Made by a program: the position numbers and the translations under genes. This document shows, in pieces, positions 1 to 10,497 of a stretch of 64,000 nucleotides of DNA. Location: positions 248,001-312,000 of the forward strand of contig NZ_FOUR01000004.1 of assembly GCF_900114925.1 (NCBI RefSeq). The letters run 5' to 3'. This DNA is from Marinobacter pelagius. GTDB lineage: Bacteria > Pseudomonadota > Gammaproteobacteria > Pseudomonadales > Oleiphilaceae. Below the pieces are notes generated by a model. It had not been told where the DNA came from. It saw only the letters and a program-made list of their open reading frames with translations, and did not search any database. Numbering within the stretch: the first letter of the stretch is position 1; the number at the start of each line of letters is the position of its first letter.

Positions 1-2288
1 CCGGCCAGGTCAGTGCCCGCGGAGCTGGCAAGCTTCGCCTTGAGTGCGTCCACTTCCTTCTCGAGCTGGCGATTGCGGTCCAGCGCGTTCTGGACCTTTT
101 CCACCACGGTTTCACGGGTCGCCCGGACCAGCTTCGCGGTATCGCGCAGCGTCCGCTCGGTTTCCTCGACCCACTCCAGGGCGCCGAAACCGGTCACCGC
201 CTCGATGCGGCGAACGCCGGAGGAAATGCCGCTTTCAGAGGTAATACGGAACAGGCCGATATCACCGGTGCGGGCCACATGAGTACCACCGCACAGTTCG
301 ACTGAGTAATTGTCGGTACCCATGCTCAGGACACGGACGCTATCACCGTACTTCTCACCGAACAGGGCCATCGCACCTTTCTCTTTGGCGCTTTCCATGT
401 CGGTAATTTCGGTCTGGACCGGGGTGTTCTCCAGCACCTGCTCGTTCACCTGGCGCTCGATTTCCCGGAGCTGCTCAGGCGTCACCGCCTCGAAGTGGGA
501 GAAGTCGAAACGCAGCTTGTCCGGATCCACCAGGGAACCCTTCTGGGTCACGTGTTCTCCCAGCACCTTGCGCAGGGCGGCGTGCAGCAAGTGGGTCGCC
601 GAGTGGTTACGCTTGGTGCGCTCGCGGCGGGCGTGGTCGATGCGGGCATCCACCTCCAGCCCCGGGAACAGTTCACCCTCGATCACGGTACCGATGTGCA
701 GGTGGTTGTTACCTTCCTTGCGGGTATCGGTGACCTTGAACCGGCCGCCGCTCCAGGTCAGCAGGCCGGTATCGCCCACCTGACCACCGGATTCGGCATA
801 GAACGGGGTACGTTCCAGTACCACCACCGCTTCATCGCCGGCCTCGGCGTTTTTCTCGTCGGTGCCTACCAATACGGTACGAATGCGCTCGTGACCATCG
901 ATGTGGTCGTAACCGGTGAACTCGGTCTCGCCTTCGAGCTTCAGACCGGTGGCGTTGTAGTCGATGCCGAACTTGCTGGCGGCACGGGCACGGTCACGCT
1001 GGGCTTCCATCGCCTTTTCATAGCCTTCGTAATCCAGGGTCAGGCCACGCTCACGGGCGATGTCGTTGGTCAGGTCCACCGGGAATCCGTAGGTGTCATA
1101 CAGGGTGAAAATGGTCTCACCCGGAATCTCGGATCCTTTCAGCTCGGCGATATCCTGCTCCAGCAGACGAAGGCCCTTATCCAGGGTCTTGGCAAACTGT
1201 TCTTCTTCCTGCAGCAGTACCTTTTCGATCTGCTTCTGGCTGCTGGCCAGCTGCGGGTAGGCCTCGCCCATCAGTTTCACCAGGGCATCGGTGAGCTTGT
1301 AGAAGAACGGCTCGGTGGCGCCCAGCTTGTTGCCGTGGCGCGCGGCCCTGCGGATGATGCGGCGCAGCACGAAGCCACGGCCTTCATTGGAGGGCATGAC
1401 GCCGTCGGCGATCAGGAAGGCACAGGAACGGATATGGTCCGCCACCACGCGCAGAGATGCTTCGGTGGTCGCCACGCCGCCCAGGATTTCAGAAGCCGCC
1501 TTCAGCAGATTCTGGAACAGGTCGATTTCATAGTTGCTGTGCACGCCCTGCAACACCGCGGTGATACGCTCCAGGCCCATGCCGGTGTCCACAGACGGCT
1601 TGGGCAGCTTGAGCATTTCGCCATCAGCCGTACGGTTGTACTGCATGAACACCACGTTCCAGATCTCGATGTAGCGGTCGCCATCCTCTTCCGGGCTGCC
1701 GGGAGGGCCACCGGCCACTTCCGGGCCGTGGTCATAGAAAATCTCGGTACAGGGACCGCAGGGGCCGGTATCGCCCATCTGCCAGAAGTTGTCTGAGGCG
1801 TAACGGGCACCTTTGTTGTCACCGATACGGACGATGCGGTCCGCGGGCACACCGATTTCCTTGTTCCAGATATCGTAGGCCTCGTCGTCCTCGGCGTAGA
1901 CGGTCACCCAGAGCTTGTCCTTGGGCAGGTTCAGCCACTGCTCACCGGTCAGGAAGGTCCAGGCGTAGTTGATGGCTTCGCGCTTGAAGTAGTCACCGAA
2001 GCTGAAGTTACCCAGCATTTCAAAGAAAGTGTGGTGACGCGCAGTGTAACCGACGTTCTCCAGGTCATTGTGCTTGCCACCGGCACGCACGCATTTCTGG
2101 GAGGTGGTGGCTCGGGTATAGTCGCGCTCTTCGCGGCCAAGGAACACATCCTTGAACTGGTTCATGCCCGCGTTGGTGAACAGCAATGTGGGATCGTCAT
2201 GGGGTACGAGCGAACTGCTCTCGACAATGGTGTGCCCCTGCTGTCTGAAATACTCGAGAAACGCCTGTCGCAACTCTGCGGTTTTCAT
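1..2288 (-). CDS. alaS: Alanine--tRNA ligase, N-terminal 762 codons (cut by window edge)
   Basis: Cytoplasmic class II synthetase that charges tRNA-Ala. The reading frame runs leftward from an ATG at 2288 to the window edge with no stop, so the 3' end is outside the window. The visible protein begins [14 protein letters not shown] and contains the class II catalytic core. It then shows the editing-domain zinc motifs [13 protein letters not shown] (coded near 590-620) and CGGTH (coded near 290), and the start of the C-terminal coiled coil. The family is usually about 870 residues, so roughly the last 110 are missing. The gene is divergent from the RDD-protein gene. It was identified by reading the reverse strand directly and is not disrupted anywhere in the visible part. 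Confidence 0.96.
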   Translation of the reverse strand, partial: MKTAELRQAFLEYFRQQGHTIVESSSLVPHDDPTLLFTNAGMNQFKDVFLGREERDYTRATTSQKCVRAGGKHNDLENVGYTARHHTFFEMLGNFSFGDYFKREAINYAWTFLTGEQWLNLPKDKLWVTVYAEDDEAYDIWNKEIGVPADRIVRIGDNKGARYASDNFWQMGDTGPCGPCTEIFYDHGPEVAGGPPGSPEEDGDRYIEIWNVVFMQYNRTADGEMLKLPKPSVDTGMGLERITAVLQGVHSNYEIDLFQNLLKAASEILGGVATTEASLRVVADHIRSCAFLIADGVMPSNEGRGFVLRRIIRRAARHGNKLGATEPFFYKLTDALVKLMGEAYPQLASSQKQIEKVLLQEEEQFAKTLDKGLRLLEQDIAELKGSEIPGETIFTLYDTYGFPVDLTNDIARERGLTLDYEGYEKAMEAQRDRARAASKFGIDYNATGLKLEGETEFTGYDHIDGHERIRTVLVGTDEKNAEAGDEAVVVLERTPFYAESGGQVGDTGLLTWSGGRFKVTDTRKEGNNHLHIGTVIEGELFPGLEVDARIDHARRERTKRNHSATHLLHAALRKVLGEHVTQKGSLVDPDKLRFDFSHFEAVTPEQLREIERQVNEQVLENTPVQTEITDMESAKEKGAMALFGEKYGDSVRVLSMGTDNYSVELCGGTHVARTGDIGLFRITSESGISSGVRRIEAVTGFGALEWVEETERTLRDTAKLVRATRETVVEKVQNALDRNRQLEKEVDALKAKLASSAGTDLA

Positions 2289-2429
2289 AGACCTTTGATA
2301 CCTTTCCAGAAACCCGGCGGGGAGCCCCTCGGGTCCGCGATTGAATACGAATACTTACATGCGTGTGCAAATCCGCTACTCTAGCACACGCCGAGAACAT
2401 GAAAAACGTGAAACCTCACAGGAGACCCC

Positions 2430-2975
2430 ATGCCCCGACGCTTTCATGACGCCGAGGAACTGCTCCCGCCAGCAACGTTTACCAAGCGCGCCCTCGCCAT
2501 CATTTACGATGGTCTGATCAGCATCGCCGTGTTGCTGGTGGCCACCTGGGTGTACACCATGATTGCCGGCTGGATCATCGGCTGGGAACACTACGAACAG
2601 ATGGCTGAATCCGGCCAGTTATCCGGGGACCCGGGCCTGACCTTCGTGCTCTTCCTGGTGCTGTACCTCTTCTTCGCCTACTTCTGGACCCGGATCGGAC
2701 AGACTCTGGGCATGCAGGTGTGGCGGATCCGCATCGAAAACCTGGACGGCACCTCCGTGACCTGGACCCAGGCCCTGCTGCGCTACGGCACTGCCGCGGC
2801 GGTGATCTTCATCACCATGCTGGCCGGCTATTACGTGGGACCTGTCACCCTGCTCCTGACCATTCCTGCCATCATTGCCCTGTTCCTGCCGATCAACGGG
2901 CTATCGGTTACCGACCGCACATCCAACAGCGTGGTCGTCCAGGTACCCAGGGAAGCGAAGAAAAAGAAACTCTGA
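2430..2975 (+). CDS. RDD family inner-membrane protein
   Basis: A 181-residue protein of the RDD family, small integral membrane proteins of mostly unknown function (some members are proposed ion/H+ antiporters). Near residues 14-20 it has the family pattern KRALAIIYDGLI, where the Asp of the RDD signature is kept in a degenerate YDG context. Three hydrophobic segments follow at about 21-45, 68-86 and 118-150, and a typical RDD loop (GQTLGMQVWRIRI) sits near residue 92. The C-terminus is basic (EAKKKKL). The start is supported by CAGGAGA just upstream of the ATG. It is convergent with lptG, only 14 bp away, with no obvious terminator between them. No specific substrate can be inferred. Confidence 0.85.
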   Translation: MPRRFHDAEELLPPATFTKRALAIIYDGLISIAVLLVATWVYTMIAGWIIGWEHYEQMAESGQLSGDPGLTFVLFLVLYLFFAYFWTRIGQTLGMQVWRIRIENLDGTSVTWTQALLRYGTAAAVIFITMLAGYYVGPVTLLLTIPAIIALFLPINGLSVTDRTSNSVVVQVPREAKKKKL

Positions 2976-2989
2976 GTCCGGCCGGGGAG

Positions 2990-4051
2990 TTACCCGGCCC
3001 GCCGCATAAGCACGGCGCCCACCGCCGCGTTGACCGCGATCGGAATCAGCACCGCCAGCATCGGATTGAAACCGTACACCACGCTCATGGGGCCGAGCAG
3101 GTCCTGCATATACTTGAACAGCAGACCCACCAAAAGACCGGTGAACACCCGGAACCCCATGGTAACGGACCGCAGCGGCCCGAAGATGAACGAGATGGCC
3201 ACCAGCACCATCACCGCCGTTCCCAGCGGCATCAGGGTCTTTTTCCAGAACGCCAGCCAGTAGTTGGCCGCGTTCAGGTCCTGCTCGTCAAGATAGGATG
3301 CGTAGGTGTAGAGACCCGTCATCGACAGGTTCTCGGGCTTGACGATGAGCACGCTGAGAACCTGCGGCGTCAGCCCGGTTTCCCAGCGCAATACCTGTTG
3401 TTTTTCCAGGCGCGTGCCGTCTTCTCCGATATGGGTTGTACGCACCTTCTCCAGTGACCAGTAATCACCCTGGTAGATCCCCCGCTCAGCGAAGCTGGAG
3501 GATTCCAGCTGCATGTCATCACTGAACCGGAACAGGGAAACCCCGTGCAGCACGCCATTGGGCTGCACGGCATTGAGGTGCATGAACACATTCCCTTCCC
3601 GGTGCCACACCCCGTGGGCTGAGGCCACGTTCTTGCCGGCCCCAAGGGCCATCGCCTTCTCGCTCTGGGCGTAGCGCTCGGCGGGCGGCGCCACGTATTC
3701 GCCGATCACTACTCCCAGCAGAACCACCACCAGGGCGGGCTTCATGGCCGACCAGACAATGCGCTTCAGGGAAACACCGGCGGCCCGTATGACCGTGAGC
3801 TCCGAGGAGCTTGCCATGGAGCCAAGGCCGATCAGACACCCCATGAACGCACCGAGCGGCAGATAGTCATAGATCCGCCGGGGCAGCGTGAGCATCACGT
3901 ACCACAGTGCCTGCAGGGTGTCGTAGTCGTTGCGGGTATCTTCAAGCTCACCGATAAAAGCAAAGATCAGGTCCAGCGACAGCACCACCACCATGACCAG
4001 GAACATCGCCCCGCCCACGGTGCGCATGGTATAGGCATCAATCTTACGCAT
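2990..4051 (-). CDS. lptG: LPS export ABC transporter permease LptG
   Basis: One of the two permease subunits of the LptB2FG machine, which extracts lipopolysaccharide from the inner membrane and feeds it to the LptC-A-D bridge. The 353-residue length matches the family. There are six membrane segments, three near the N-terminus (about 13-35, 60-85, 97-120) and three at the C-terminus (about 270-350), flanking a periplasmic beta-jellyroll domain, the YjgP/YjgQ layout. The start codon overlaps the end of lptF by 8 bp, so the two subunits are translationally coupled and made in equal amounts. The end of the gene reads AAVGAVLMRRAG. Confidence 0.95.
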   Translation of the reverse strand: MRKIDAYTMRTVGGAMFLVMVVVLSLDLIFAFIGELEDTRNDYDTLQALWYVMLTLPRRIYDYLPLGAFMGCLIGLGSMASSSELTVIRAAGVSLKRIVWSAMKPALVVVLLGVVIGEYVAPPAERYAQSEKAMALGAGKNVASAHGVWHREGNVFMHLNAVQPNGVLHGVSLFRFSDDMQLESSSFAERGIYQGDYWSLEKVRTTHIGEDGTRLEKQQVLRWETGLTPQVLSVLIVKPENLSMTGLYTYASYLDEQDLNAANYWLAFWKKTLMPLGTAVMVLVAISFIFGPLRSVTMGFRVFTGLLVGLLFKYMQDLLGPMSVVYGFNPMLAVLIPIAVNAAVGAVLMRRAG

Positions 4052-5147
4052 GGCTCGCGCCCTCCCTCATCAGACGGCGCCGGTGCAGCCAGGGAGGGCC
4101 AAACTGCAGCCACAGACCAAACAACAGGAACAGGGCATGAACCCAGAGCATGCCGACCCACTCCGGCACCTTGCCGTCAGCCAGGGCATCCCGGGCTACG
4201 ATGAGCAAGCCGAGGTATGTGATGTAAACCAGCATGGCCGGCAGCAGATGGAAGAACCGCCCCTGCCTCGGGTTAACCCGGCTCAGGCGCACCGCCAGAA
4301 GAGTGACGATGGGCACAATCAGCGGCAGCGACAGCCGCCAGTGCAGCATGGCGCGATCCTCGGGATCATCCGATGCCCATAACCGCGCGGTGCTGACACC
4401 ATCCTCGAGCTCGACATCCCGCGCGGTGCCACTCTGGATCTTGAGGCCGTAAGCCCCGAACTCCGTCACTTTGTAATCCAGCGCCCCGGGCGAACCGTCA
4501 AACCTGGCGCCCTCTTCCAGAATCAGAAACCGGCTCCCGGTTTCCTGGTCAATCAGCTGGGAACCGGCCTCCGCCGTGATGATACTCAGGCCCTCGCCAT
4601 TGCGACCGTATTCCGCAATGAACACGCCCTCCAGACGACGCTTGTCATCGCTGAGATCTTCCGTGTAGGTCACCCGGCCGCCGGAAAGCAGGTTCTGGAA
4701 GCGGCCCGGCGCCAGCATCTCGAACTCGGTGGCCTTGGCCTGCTCGGCAAAGATGTACTCCACCTGTTTCATGCCCCACGGGGATACGTACAAACTCATG
4801 GCGCCGACCGTCAGCATCACCGGCAGACTGCCCAGCAGGGTTTTGGTCAGAAGCTGCCGGTCACTAATGCCGCAGGCCGACAGCACCGTCATCTCGCTTT
4901 CGAGATACATCCGCCCATAGGCGAGCAGGATGCCGATGAACAGGCCAAGCGGAAGGATAAGCTCAAGGAAGCCGGGGAACCGGTACATCATGATCAGCGC
5001 CAGCACATCCGCCGACAACTTGCCCTCGGCGGCACTGGCCAGGTACTTCAGGAAGCGGCCACTCATGAAAACCAGCAGCAGGATGCCGGAGACAGCAACC
5101 ATGCTGATCATGACCTGGCGAATGAGATAACGGAAAATAATGCTCAA
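4044..5147 (-). CDS. lptF: LPS export ABC transporter permease LptF
   Basis: Partner permease of LptG in the LptB2FGC lipopolysaccharide extractor. It has 367 residues, starts MSIIFRYLIRQVM, and has the same 3 + jellyroll + 3 membrane layout. The segment EMTVLSACGISDRQLL (near residue 88) is the conserved coupling region that contacts the LptB ATPase. It is first in a two-gene operon with lptG and divergent from pepA, an arrangement common in gammaproteobacteria. A candidate sigma-70 promoter lies about 58 bp upstream of the start. Confidence 0.95.
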   Translation of the reverse strand: MSIIFRYLIRQVMISMVAVSGILLLVFMSGRFLKYLASAAEGKLSADVLALIMMYRFPGFLELILPLGLFIGILLAYGRMYLESEMTVLSACGISDRQLLTKTLLGSLPVMLTVGAMSLYVSPWGMKQVEYIFAEQAKATEFEMLAPGRFQNLLSGGRVTYTEDLSDDKRRLEGVFIAEYGRNGEGLSIITAEAGSQLIDQETGSRFLILEEGARFDGSPGALDYKVTEFGAYGLKIQSGTARDVELEDGVSTARLWASDDPEDRAMLHWRLSLPLIVPIVTLLAVRLSRVNPRQGRFFHLLPAMLVYITYLGLLIVARDALADGKVPEWVGMLWVHALFLLFGLWLQFGPPWLHRRRLMREGASHA

Positions 5148-5204
5148 AACGGTCTCTCTGGCCGCACCTGCGGAAACGAATGGAGGAATCCTGAAACAGC
5201 GCGT

Positions 5205-5234
5205 ATTCTATGTAACCTTTGGTCTGAATGACAG
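5205..5234 (-). promoter_or_regulatory. Candidate sigma-70 promoter for lptFG
   Basis: On the minus strand, a -35-like CTGTCA (5229-5234, 4 of 6 consensus bases) and a -10-like TAGAAT (5205-5210, 5 of 6) are separated by 18 bp. They lie upstream of lptF and give a leader of roughly 50 nt. This is sequence matching only; no transcript evidence is available here. Confidence 0.4.
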
Positions 5235-5376
5235 AGCCGGCGGATTACAACCGGGCCATCGCGGTACCTGCCCCGGCCGGTTGATTAACCCCCTGCCGAC
5301 CCCAATGCTAGACTAGAACAGACATTCAACCCGCATCCCCGCGGACGTTTCTTCAGAATCACCAACAGGAGTTGCC

Positions 5377-6870
5377 ATGAACTTCAGCCTGAGCAGCAAA
5401 GCTATCGCAACCACCAAGGCGGATTGCCTTGTCGTCGGCGTGCCGGAAAAAGGCGACTGGCCCGAATCCACCACCCACGCGGACGAAGCGCTCGAGGGAC
5501 TGATCAAAAAGCTGCAAACGGCAGGAGACATCACCGGCAAGAACGCCAGCACCGGCGTATTCCCGCTCGACGGGCGCCCCTGGAGCCGCCTCCTGGTAGT
5601 CGGCACCGGCAAGAACGACGACCGCACACCGGCCAACTTCCGCAAGGCCGTTACCGCTGTCCTCGGCGCCCTCAAGGACGGCCCCTCGAAAAGCGCCCTC
5701 ATCACCATGGCGGATACCCAGGTCAAAGGCGAGCAGGCCGTCACCTCCGAAGAGGCACTGCTGAACGTCATCGGCCGCATCCTGGAAGAGCAGCTCTACA
5801 CCTTCAACCAGTTCAAGAGCGACAAGCCTGCGTCCCGGAAACTGAACAAGGTCACCGTGGTCGCCTCTGGCGGCGGCAAAGCCCTCAAGGAAGCCTTCAA
5901 CCTGGGCCTGGCTACCGGCCGCGGCATGAACTTCACCCGCGACCTGGGCAACACCCCGCCCAACGTCTGCCACCCGAGCTGGCTCGCCGACCAGGCCAAA
6001 CAGCTCGCCAAGGAATACGACTGCATCAAGACCGAAGTGCTTGATGAAAAGCAGATGGAAAAGATGGGCATGAACACCATCCTTGCCGTCGGCAAAGGCA
6101 GCACCCAGCCTCCACGCCTGATCGTCATGGAATACCGTGGCGGCAAAACCAAGGACAAGCCGTATGTCCTGGTGGGTAAAGGCATCACCTTCGACACCGG
6201 CGGCATCAGCCTCAAGCCCGGCGAAGGCATGGACGAGATGAAGTACGACATGGGCGGCTCCGCCGGCGTCTTCGGCACCATGAAAGTACTCGCCGAAACC
6301 AAACCCAAGATCAACGTCGTCGCGGTCGTGGCCGCTGCCGAAAACATGCCGGACGGCGGTGCCTCCCGCCCGGGCGACATCGTCACCACCCTCTCCGGCC
6401 AGACCGTCGAAATTCTCAACACCGACGCCGAAGGCCGGCTCGTGCTGTGTGACGCCCTCACCTATGTGAAGAAATTCGACCCGGAAGTGGTGATCGACAT
6501 GGCCACCCTCACCGGCGCCTGCATCATCGCCCTGGGCAACCAGGCCACCGGCCTGCTGGCCAACAACGACGAACTGGCCAACGAACTGCTCGCCGCCGGC
6601 GAACGCACCGGCGACCGCGCCTGGCGCCTGCCGCTGTGGGACGAGTACCAGAGCCAGCTCGACAGCAACTTCGCCGACATGGCCAACATCGGCGGCCGCC
6701 CGGCCGGCACCATCACCGCCGCCTGCTTCCTGTCCCGGTTCGCCAAGGAATACCGCTGGGCCCACCTGGACATCGCAGGCACCGCCTGGCTCTCCGGCAA
6801 AGCCAAAGGCGCCACCGGCCGCCCGGTACCGCTGCTGGTTGACTACCTCATGTCCCACGCCGGCAAATAA
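5377..6870 (+). CDS. pepA: Leucyl aminopeptidase PepA (M17)
   Basis: Cytosolic di-metal aminopeptidase that removes N-terminal residues from peptides. In E. coli the same protein (XerA/CarP) also binds DNA in plasmid dimer resolution and carAB control. It has 497 residues, the usual length. The C-terminal catalytic domain carries the M17 signature NTDAEGRL at residues 348-355, plus upstream metal ligands in [10 protein letters not shown] and [17 protein letters not shown] lies 5-8 bp before the ATG. The stop overlaps the holC start (TAATG), so the two are coupled. The pepA-holC-valS order is a classic gammaproteobacterial arrangement. Confidence 0.97.
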   Translation: MNFSLSSKAIATTKADCLVVGVPEKGDWPESTTHADEALEGLIKKLQTAGDITGKNASTGVFPLDGRPWSRLLVVGTGKNDDRTPANFRKAVTAVLGALKDGPSKSALITMADTQVKGEQAVTSEEALLNVIGRILEEQLYTFNQFKSDKPASRKLNKVTVVASGGGKALKEAFNLGLATGRGMNFTRDLGNTPPNVCHPSWLADQAKQLAKEYDCIKTEVLDEKQMEKMGMNTILAVGKGSTQPPRLIVMEYRGGKTKDKPYVLVGKGITFDTGGISLKPGEGMDEMKYDMGGSAGVFGTMKVLAETKPKINVVAVVAAAENMPDGGASRPGDIVTTLSGQTVEILNTDAEGRLVLCDALTYVKKFDPEVVIDMATLTGACIIALGNQATGLLANNDELANELLAAGERTGDRAWRLPLWDEYQSQLDSNFADMANIGGRPAGTITAACFLSRFAKEYRWAHLDIAGTAWLSGKAKGATGRPVPLLVDYLMSHAGK

Positions 6871-7382
6871 TGCAGGACAGTCAGCCCCAAACCACCCCGG
6901 ACCCCGGCAGCAACCCTGCCGGCCCGTCCGGGCAGGAAGACCGGAACCAGCGCTACTGGTTCCACATCCTCGCCAAAAACACCCCCGCTGCCCGCAACCT
7001 CCACGCCGTCAAACTCGTGGACAAAGCCTGGCACCAGGGCGACCGCGTCTGCATCGTCTGCGACACCATGCAACAGGCCCAGGAACTGGACGACCTCATC
7101 TGGAACTTCAGCCCCGATGCCTTCATCCCCCACACCATCGTCCCGGACTCGGCCACCACCTGCACCGACCGCGTCGGCATCCTTCTGTGCCCACCGGTAG
7201 CCGAAGACTGGGATACGGTGATCATCCTCTCGGCCACCCTGCCGGCGGATGCGGATCGCTTCAAACGGCTGGCGCTGGTGGCCCATAGCGATCCGAATGT
7301 ACTGAATCAGGCACGGTCTCACTTCAAGCAACTCAGGGCTCTCGGGATCGAGCCAAGGGTCCACGACCAGCGGAAACGTTGA
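6870..7382 (+). CDS. holC: DNA polymerase III subunit chi
   Basis: The chi subunit of the replicative clamp loader assembly; it pairs with psi (HolD) and contacts single-stranded DNA-binding protein. The conserved fold begins at about residue 28 (RYWFHILAKNT) and includes CIVCDTMQQAQELDD and the VGILLCPP stretch. The protein has 170 residues, longer than the usual 140-150, because of a proline/glycine/serine-rich N-terminal extension of about 25 residues. That extension may simply reflect the start choice: the ATG is fixed by overlap with the pepA stop, and no later ATG precedes the conserved core. valS follows after a 258-bp gap that contains a long palindromic repeat. Confidence 0.9.
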   Translation: MQDSQPQTTPDPGSNPAGPSGQEDRNQRYWFHILAKNTPAARNLHAVKLVDKAWHQGDRVCIVCDTMQQAQELDDLIWNFSPDAFIPHTIVPDSATTCTDRVGILLCPPVAEDWDTVIILSATLPADADRFKRLALVAHSDPNVLNQARSHFKQLRALGIEPRVHDQRKR

Positions 7383-7406
7383 AGAGCGAATTACTCACAG
7401 GCCCGT

Positions 7407-7518
7407 GCGCCGAAGGGAAAGCCCCTTTCCAAAACTGTTGAGGGCCAAGGACGGCCCGAAACAAGCGCACATGGACGTGCTCGTAGCGTGTTTTGGAAAG
7501 GGGCTTTCCCTTCGGCGC
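7407..7518 (+). repeat. Palindromic GGA-loop element, copy 1 (holC-valS gap)
   Basis: A perfect 29-bp inverted repeat (7407-7435 with 7490-7518) encloses two small hairpins. Hairpin A is GGGCC-AAGGAC-GGCCC (7442-7457). Hairpin B is GCAC-ATGGAC-GTGC (7467-7480). The GGA triplets at 7449-7451 and 7473-7475 are 21 nt apart, and GTAG (7483-7486) precedes the closing arm. The same architecture occurs at 25878-25977 (minus strand), 43268-43377 and 45215-45328. Here the GGA-bearing strand is the sense strand of the flanking holC and valS genes. Confidence 0.9.
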
Positions 7519-7640
7519 CACTCCTGGACAAGCAGTCCTGATAGATAGAAACCCGAGGTTCGCCGCAAACAACCCGACCATGTATAATCGGGCGTCTAAT
7601 TTTTCCCTTGTGAATCAACCAACGGTCACTGCAGAAACCC

Positions 7641-10493
7641 ATGGAAAAAACCTACCAGCCAGAAAACATCGAGCGCCAGTGGTACGAAAACTGGGAATCC
7701 AAAGGGTACTTCCGCCCCAGCGGTGAAGGCCAGTCCTACAGCATCGCCATCCCGCCCCCCAACGTGACCGGCAGCCTCCACATGGGCCACGCCTTCCAGC
7801 ACACCATCATGGACACCCTCACCCGCTACAAGCGCATGCAGGGCCGTAACGCACTGTGGACCGTCGGCACCGACCACGCCGGCATCGCCACCCAGATGGT
7901 TGTCGAGCGCAAACTCGCCGCCGAAGAAGGCAAAACCCGCCACGACCTGGGCCGGGAAGAATTCATCAAACGCATCTGGGACTGGAAAGAACACTCCGGC
8001 GGAACCATCACCCGCCAGATGCGCCGCCTGGGCAACTCCGTGGACTGGAGCAACGAACGCTTCACCATGGACGATGGCTTCTACAAAGCCGTCCAGGAAG
8101 TCTTCATCCGCCTGTACGAGGATGGCCTGGTCTACCGCGGCAAACGGCTGGTGAACTGGGACCCGAAACTGCACACCGCCATCTCCGATCTCGAGGTCGA
8201 GAACAAGGAAGAAAAAGGTTTCTTCTGGCACCTGCGCTACCCGCTGGCCGACGGCGAACAGACCCAGGATGGCAAAGGTTACCTGGTGGTCGCCACCACC
8301 CGACCCGAAACCCTGCTCGGTGACACCGCCGTCGCCGTCCACCCGGACGACGAGCGCTACCAGCACCTGGTCGGCAAGTTCGTGACCCTGCCGCTGGTCA
8401 ACCGCCGGATCCCCATCGTGGCCGACCACCACGCCGACCCGGAAAAAGGCTCCGGCTGCGTCAAGATCACCCCGGCCCACGACTTCAACGACTACGCCGT
8501 GGGCAAGCGCAACAACCTGCCCATGATCAACGTCATGACCCAGGATGCCAACATCCGGGACATGGCCGAAGTCTTCAACGCCGACGGCACCGAAAACACC
8601 GAGATCGACGGCAAGATCCCCGCGGCCTACGCCGGTCTGACCCGGGAAAAGGCCCGGGAACAGGTAGTCACCGACATGAAGGTCAACGGCCTGCTCGAGC
8701 GGGTTGAGGACCACGTGCTGAGCGTGCCTCGCGGGGATCGCTCCGGCCTGATCATCGAGCCGATGCTGACCGACCAGTGGTTTGCCGACGCCAAGACCCT
8801 GGCCAAGCCGGCCATTGAAGCGGTGGAAGACGGCCGTATCCAGTTCGTACCCAAGCAGTACGAGAATATGTACTTCTCCTGGATGCGCGACATCCAGGAC
8901 TGGTGCATCTCCCGCCAGCTGTGGTGGGGCCACCGGATCCCGGCTTGGTACGACGCCGAGGGCAACATCTACGTTGGCCGCAGCGAAGAGGAAGTTCGCC
9001 AGAAGCACAACCTGGCTGCCGACGTCGCCCTGGAGCAGGACGAAGACGTACTCGACACCTGGTTCAGCTCCGCCCTGTGGACCTTCGGCACCCTGGGCTG
9101 GCCGGAAATCACCGAACGCCTGAAGAGCTTCCACCCCACCGACGTGCTGGTCACCGGTTTCGACATCATCTTCTTCTGGGTTGCCCGGATGATCATGATG
9201 ACCATGCACTTCATGAAGAATGAGGATGGCACTCCGCAGGTGCCGTTCAAGACCGTCTACGTGACCGGTCTGATCCGGGACGAGCACGGCGACAAGATGT
9301 CCAAGTCCAAGGGTAACGTCATCGACCCGCTGGACATGATCGACGGTATCAGCCTGGACGACCTGCTCGAGAAGCGCACCGGCAACCTGATGCAGCCCAA
9401 GCTGGCCGAGAAGATCGGCAAGCGCACGAAGAAGGAGTTCCCGGAGGGCATCGCCGCCCACGGCACCGACGCCCTGCGCTTCACCCTGTCGGCCATGGCC
9501 ACCACCGGCCGCGACATCAACTGGGACATGAAGCGCCTGGAAGGCTACCGCAACTTCTGTAACAAGCTGTGGAACGCCGCCCGCTACGTCCTGATGAACA
9601 CCGAGGGCGAAGACTGCGGCGTGAACGACGAGCCGGTACAACTGTCCCTGGCCGACCGCTGGATCATCAGCGAACTGCAGCACTGCGAACAGGAAGTCAT
9701 CCGACACCTGGACCAGTACCGCTTCGACCTGGCTGCCTACGCCCTGTACGAGTTCATCTGGAACGAATACTGCGACTGGTACCTGGAGCTGTCCAAGCCG
9801 GTGTTGAACGACGACAACGCCAGCGCCGAAGCCAAGCGTGGTACCCGTCGCACCCTGGTGCGCGTGCTGGAAGCGGTCCTGCGCCTGGCGCACCCGATGA
9901 TGCCGTTCATCACCGAGGAAATCTGGCAGCGCATCGCCCCGCTGGCCGGCAAGACTGGCGACAGCATCATGCTGCAGCCGTTCCCGCAGCCGGACGTAAG
10001 CAAGCAGGACGCCGCCGTCGCCGCCGATATCGAGTGGCTCAAGGGCGTGATTGTGGCGGTACGGAACATTCGTGGCGAGATGAACATCTCCCCCGCCAAA
10101 CAGGTCCCCGTTCTGCTCAAGGGCGGCAGCGCCGAAGATGAACGCCGCATGAACGACAACCGCCAGTTCCTGATCTCCCTGGCCAAGCTGGAGAAACTCG
10201 AGTGGTTCGAGGGTGACAAGGCACCCATGTCCGCCACCCAGCTGGTGGGCGAAATGGAGGTTCTTGTACCCATGGCCGGCCTGATCGACAAGGATGCCGA
10301 GCTCAAGCGCCTGGACAAGGAGCTGGACCGCCTGCAGAAGGAAATTGGCCGGCTCGAAGGCAAGCTGGGCAACGAGAAATTCACTGCCAAGGCCCCGGCT
10401 GACGTGGTCGAGAAGGAAAAAGAAAAGCTGAAGGACGCCCAGGGCAGCCTGCAGCGACTCAGTGCACAGCGGGCTGAAATCGAGGCCATGTAA
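7641..10493 (+). CDS. valS: Valine--tRNA ligase
   Basis: Class Ia synthetase that charges tRNA-Val and edits mischarged threonine. The 950 residues match the family. The HIGH-type motif is HMGH at residues 47-50, within [15 protein letters not shown]. The connective-peptide editing domain follows ([19 protein letters not shown]). The KMSKS loop is at residues 552-556, and the anticodon-binding domain ends in the family's C-terminal coiled coil, about 880-945 ([18 protein letters not shown]). It is preceded by a long palindrome and followed after 4 bp by the PanE-like gene, suggesting one transcript. No frameshift or missing motif was seen. Confidence 0.98.
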   Translation: MEKTYQPENIERQWYENWESKGYFRPSGEGQSYSIAIPPPNVTGSLHMGHAFQHTIMDTLTRYKRMQGRNALWTVGTDHAGIATQMVVERKLAAEEGKTRHDLGREEFIKRIWDWKEHSGGTITRQMRRLGNSVDWSNERFTMDDGFYKAVQEVFIRLYEDGLVYRGKRLVNWDPKLHTAISDLEVENKEEKGFFWHLRYPLADGEQTQDGKGYLVVATTRPETLLGDTAVAVHPDDERYQHLVGKFVTLPLVNRRIPIVADHHADPEKGSGCVKITPAHDFNDYAVGKRNNLPMINVMTQDANIRDMAEVFNADGTENTEIDGKIPAAYAGLTREKAREQVVTDMKVNGLLERVEDHVLSVPRGDRSGLIIEPMLTDQWFADAKTLAKPAIEAVEDGRIQFVPKQYENMYFSWMRDIQDWCISRQLWWGHRIPAWYDAEGNIYVGRSEEEVRQKHNLAADVALEQDEDVLDTWFSSALWTFGTLGWPEITERLKSFHPTDVLVTGFDIIFFWVARMIMMTMHFMKNEDGTPQVPFKTVYVTGLIRDEHGDKMSKSKGNVIDPLDMIDGISLDDLLEKRTGNLMQPKLAEKIGKRTKKEFPEGIAAHGTDALRFTLSAMATTGRDINWDMKRLEGYRNFCNKLWNAARYVLMNTEGEDCGVNDEPVQLSLADRWIISELQHCEQEVIRHLDQYRFDLAAYALYEFIWNEYCDWYLELSKPVLNDDNASAEAKRGTRRTLVRVLEAVLRLAHPMMPFITEEIWQRIAPLAGKTGDSIMLQPFPQPDVSKQDAAVAADIEWLKGVIVAVRNIRGEMNISPAKQVPVLLKGGSAEDERRMNDNRQFLISLAKLEKLEWFEGDKAPMSATQLVGEMEVLVPMAGLIDKDAELKRLDKELDRLQKEIGRLEGKLGNEKFTAKAPADVVEKEKEKLKDAQGSLQRLSAQRAEIEAM

Positions 10494-10497
10494 GCCG

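Noticed and set aside
7333..7581. Small open frames running through the palindromes, also at 25728-26009 and in N-terminal extensions of ispD
   Set aside because: Their peptides (for example RYEHVHVRL-type wording) are just translations of the repeat and recur wherever the repeat does; no ribosome-binding site or conservation.
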